From NCBI GenBank assembly GCA_035490315.1, contig DATHET010000103.1, positions 1 through 24,806 on the forward strand: 24,806 nt of DNA. Direction: 5' to 3'. The notes under the pieces were generated by a model, which saw nothing but the letters and a program-made list of their open reading frames with translations, had not been told where the DNA came from and did no database searches. Below, one piece after another: positions 23,672-24,806 of this stretch. Positions within the stretch are counted from its first letter, which is position 1; every line of letters begins with the position of its first letter. This DNA is from JADJQU01 sp035490315 (GTDB lineage Bacteria > Planctomycetota > UBA1135 > GCA-002686595). The position numbers and the translations under genes are program-made.

Positions 23672-24806
23672 TCAGACTTCGTCGTCGGTGGGCTCGCCGG
23701 CGTCGAAGGCTTCGTCGTCGTCTTCCTCCGAATCGTCATCCTCGGCGCGGACCACGGGAGCGCCCTCGACGTCGACGAGATCGTCCGTTTCATCGGGCTT
23801 GACGACTTCGTCCTCGAGCGGATCCTCGCCGAAAGCCGTCGACACGGCCGCGCGCACGCGCGGGACGTCCGCGACGGCATCCGAGCCCGTCGCGGCCATG
23901 GCCATCGCCGGCTCGACCTTCTCCAGTCCGTCGAGTCCGCCGATCAGGGCTTCGAGGTCCGGATCGAGGGCCTTCGGGCTGAAGCTCACGGTGGTGCCGA
24001 TCTCGCCGAAGTCGATGTTCTTCTTGACGCGCGTGCGGTGGTGGTCGCGGAAGCCCGTGCCCGTCGGAACCATGTGTCCGAGGATCACGTTTTCCTTGAG
24101 GCCCACGAGCATGTCGCGCCGTCCGGCGATCGCGGCTTCCGTGAGGACCTTGGTGGTCTCCTGGAAACTTGCGGCCGAGATGAACGACTCCGAGGACAGG
24201 GACGCCTTGGTGATGCCGAGCAGCAAGGTCTCGCCGGTCGCGGGCTTCTTGCGGGCCACGCGCAGCTTGTCGTTCTCCTTGCGGAAGCGGAAACGGTCGA
24301 CGACCGCTCCGGGCAGGAACTCGCTGTCGCCGGGATCCTTGACCTGCACCTTGCGCATCATCTGCGAAACGATGATCTCGATGTGCTTGTCGTCGATCGT
24401 CACGCCTTGCGAGCGATAGACGTTCTGGATCTCGCGCAAGAGATAGGCCTGCACGTCTTCTTCCCCGGTGATGTTGAGGATGTCGTGCGGGTCGAGGGGT
24501 CCGTCGACCAGGGGCTCGCCGGCGCGCACGTCGTCGCCCTTGTGGACGCGCAAATGCTTGCCCTGCGGCACCGAGTGTTCCTTCTCCTCGATCACCTCGC
24601 CCTTGGCGCCCAGCGCGCGCACGATGATCGTGCGCTTGCCGCGTTTCTTCTCACCGAGCTCGACAACGCCTTCGATCTCGGAGATCACGGCCGGTTCCTT
24701 GGGACGGCGAGCTTCGAACAGCTCCGCAATCCGGGGGAGACCGCCGGTGATGTCGCGGGTCTTGTACGCCTGCCGCGGCATCTTGGTGACCGAGACGCCC
24801 TTGGAC
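23672..24806 (-). CDS. rpoC: DNA-directed RNA polymerase subunit beta' (C-terminal 377 residues)
   Basis: The gene runs off the right edge. The visible part matches the C-terminal region: TRDITGGLPRIAELFEARRP, KEPAVISEIEG, DPHDILNITGEEDVQAYLL, QNVYRSQGVTIDDKHIEIIV, LLGITKASLSSESFISAASF, TKVLTEAAIAGRRDMLVGLK and VILGHMVPTGTGF. The protein ends in a markedly acidic tail (EDDDSEEDDDEAFDAGEPTD region) longer than in E. coli. The catalytic centre and trigger loop are outside the window. An in-frame ATG at 24781 is internal, since coding continues to the edge (SKGVSVTK precedes it). It is followed by a hairpin terminator and then the rpsL promoter. Confidence 0.98.
   Translation of the reverse strand, partial: SKGVSVTKMPRQAYKTRDITGGLPRIAELFEARRPKEPAVISEIEGVVELGEKKRGKRTIIVRALGAKGEVIEEKEHSVPQGKHLRVHKGDDVRAGEPLVDGPLDPHDILNITGEEDVQAYLLREIQNVYRSQGVTIDDKHIEIIVSQMMRKVQVKDPGDSEFLPGAVVDRFRFRKENDKLRVARKKPATGETLLLGITKASLSSESFISAASFQETTKVLTEAAIAGRRDMLVGLKENVILGHMVPTGTGFRDHHRTRVKKNIDFGEIGTTVSFSPKALDPDLEALIGGLDGLEKVEPAMAMAATGSDAVADVPRVRAAVSTAFGEDPLEDEVVKPDETDDLVDVEGAPVVRAEDDDSEEDDDEAFDAGEPTDDEV

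Overview
The window comes from a GC-rich bacterium. It holds one almost unbroken ribosomal-protein supercluster on the minus strand, plus a replication gene on the plus strand. No rRNA, tRNA, CRISPR array, phage or transposase gene is visible. The mix of zinc-type ribosomal proteins, weak Shine-Dalgarno sites, a divergent EF-G of the kind found beside canonical EF-G in spirochaetes, planctomycetes and deltaproteobacteria, and lineage-specific Lys/Ala tails on ribosomal proteins suggests Planctomycetota or a neighbouring phylum. That placement is inference only.

Layout. Bases 1-570 (+) are the 3' part of a carbamoyltransferase of the acetyl/succinylornithine type. Its frame is broken by a local 58-bp duplication with an inverted segment. 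Bases 597-4064 (+) are dnaE, the replicative DNA polymerase III alpha subunit, with a complete set of PHP metal ligands. Bases 4065-4401 separate the convergent units and hold an 86-bp perfect palindrome and a second long hairpin. From 4402 to the right edge everything is on the minus strand. In transcription order (right to left): rpoC (3' end only), terminator, promoter, rpsL, rpsG, a Tsr3-like rRNA-modification gene, a divergent EF-G gene, a promoter, then the S10-spc-alpha series rpsJ, rplC, rplD, rplW, rplB, rpsS, rplV, rpsC, rplP, rpmC, rpsQ, rplN, rplX, rplE, rpsZ, rpsH, rplF, rplR, rpsE, rplO, secY, adk, infA, rpmJ, rpsM, rpsK, rpsD, rpoA, rplQ. rpmD (uL30), map and tuf are missing from their usual places.

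How it works together. The minus-strand genes supply small- and large-subunit proteins, the translocon channel SecY, adenylate kinase, IF-1 and RNA polymerase subunits. Spacing is mostly 0-50 bp with several ATGA overlaps, so long co-transcribed units are likely. The exceptions are a 196-bp gap between rpsK and rpsD filled by a MITE-like element, a 274-bp gap between rpsJ and rplC, and a 292-bp leader/promoter region before rpsJ.

The least ordinary item is the small gene at 22013-22462. It resembles Tsr3, the aminocarboxypropyl transferase of archaeal and eukaryotic small-subunit rRNA, yet it lies between rpsG and an EF-G paralog that has lost the domain IV translocation residues. Together they could be a ribosome maturation or recycling module embedded in the str operon. 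Most of the rest is a conventional, well-conserved housekeeping region.
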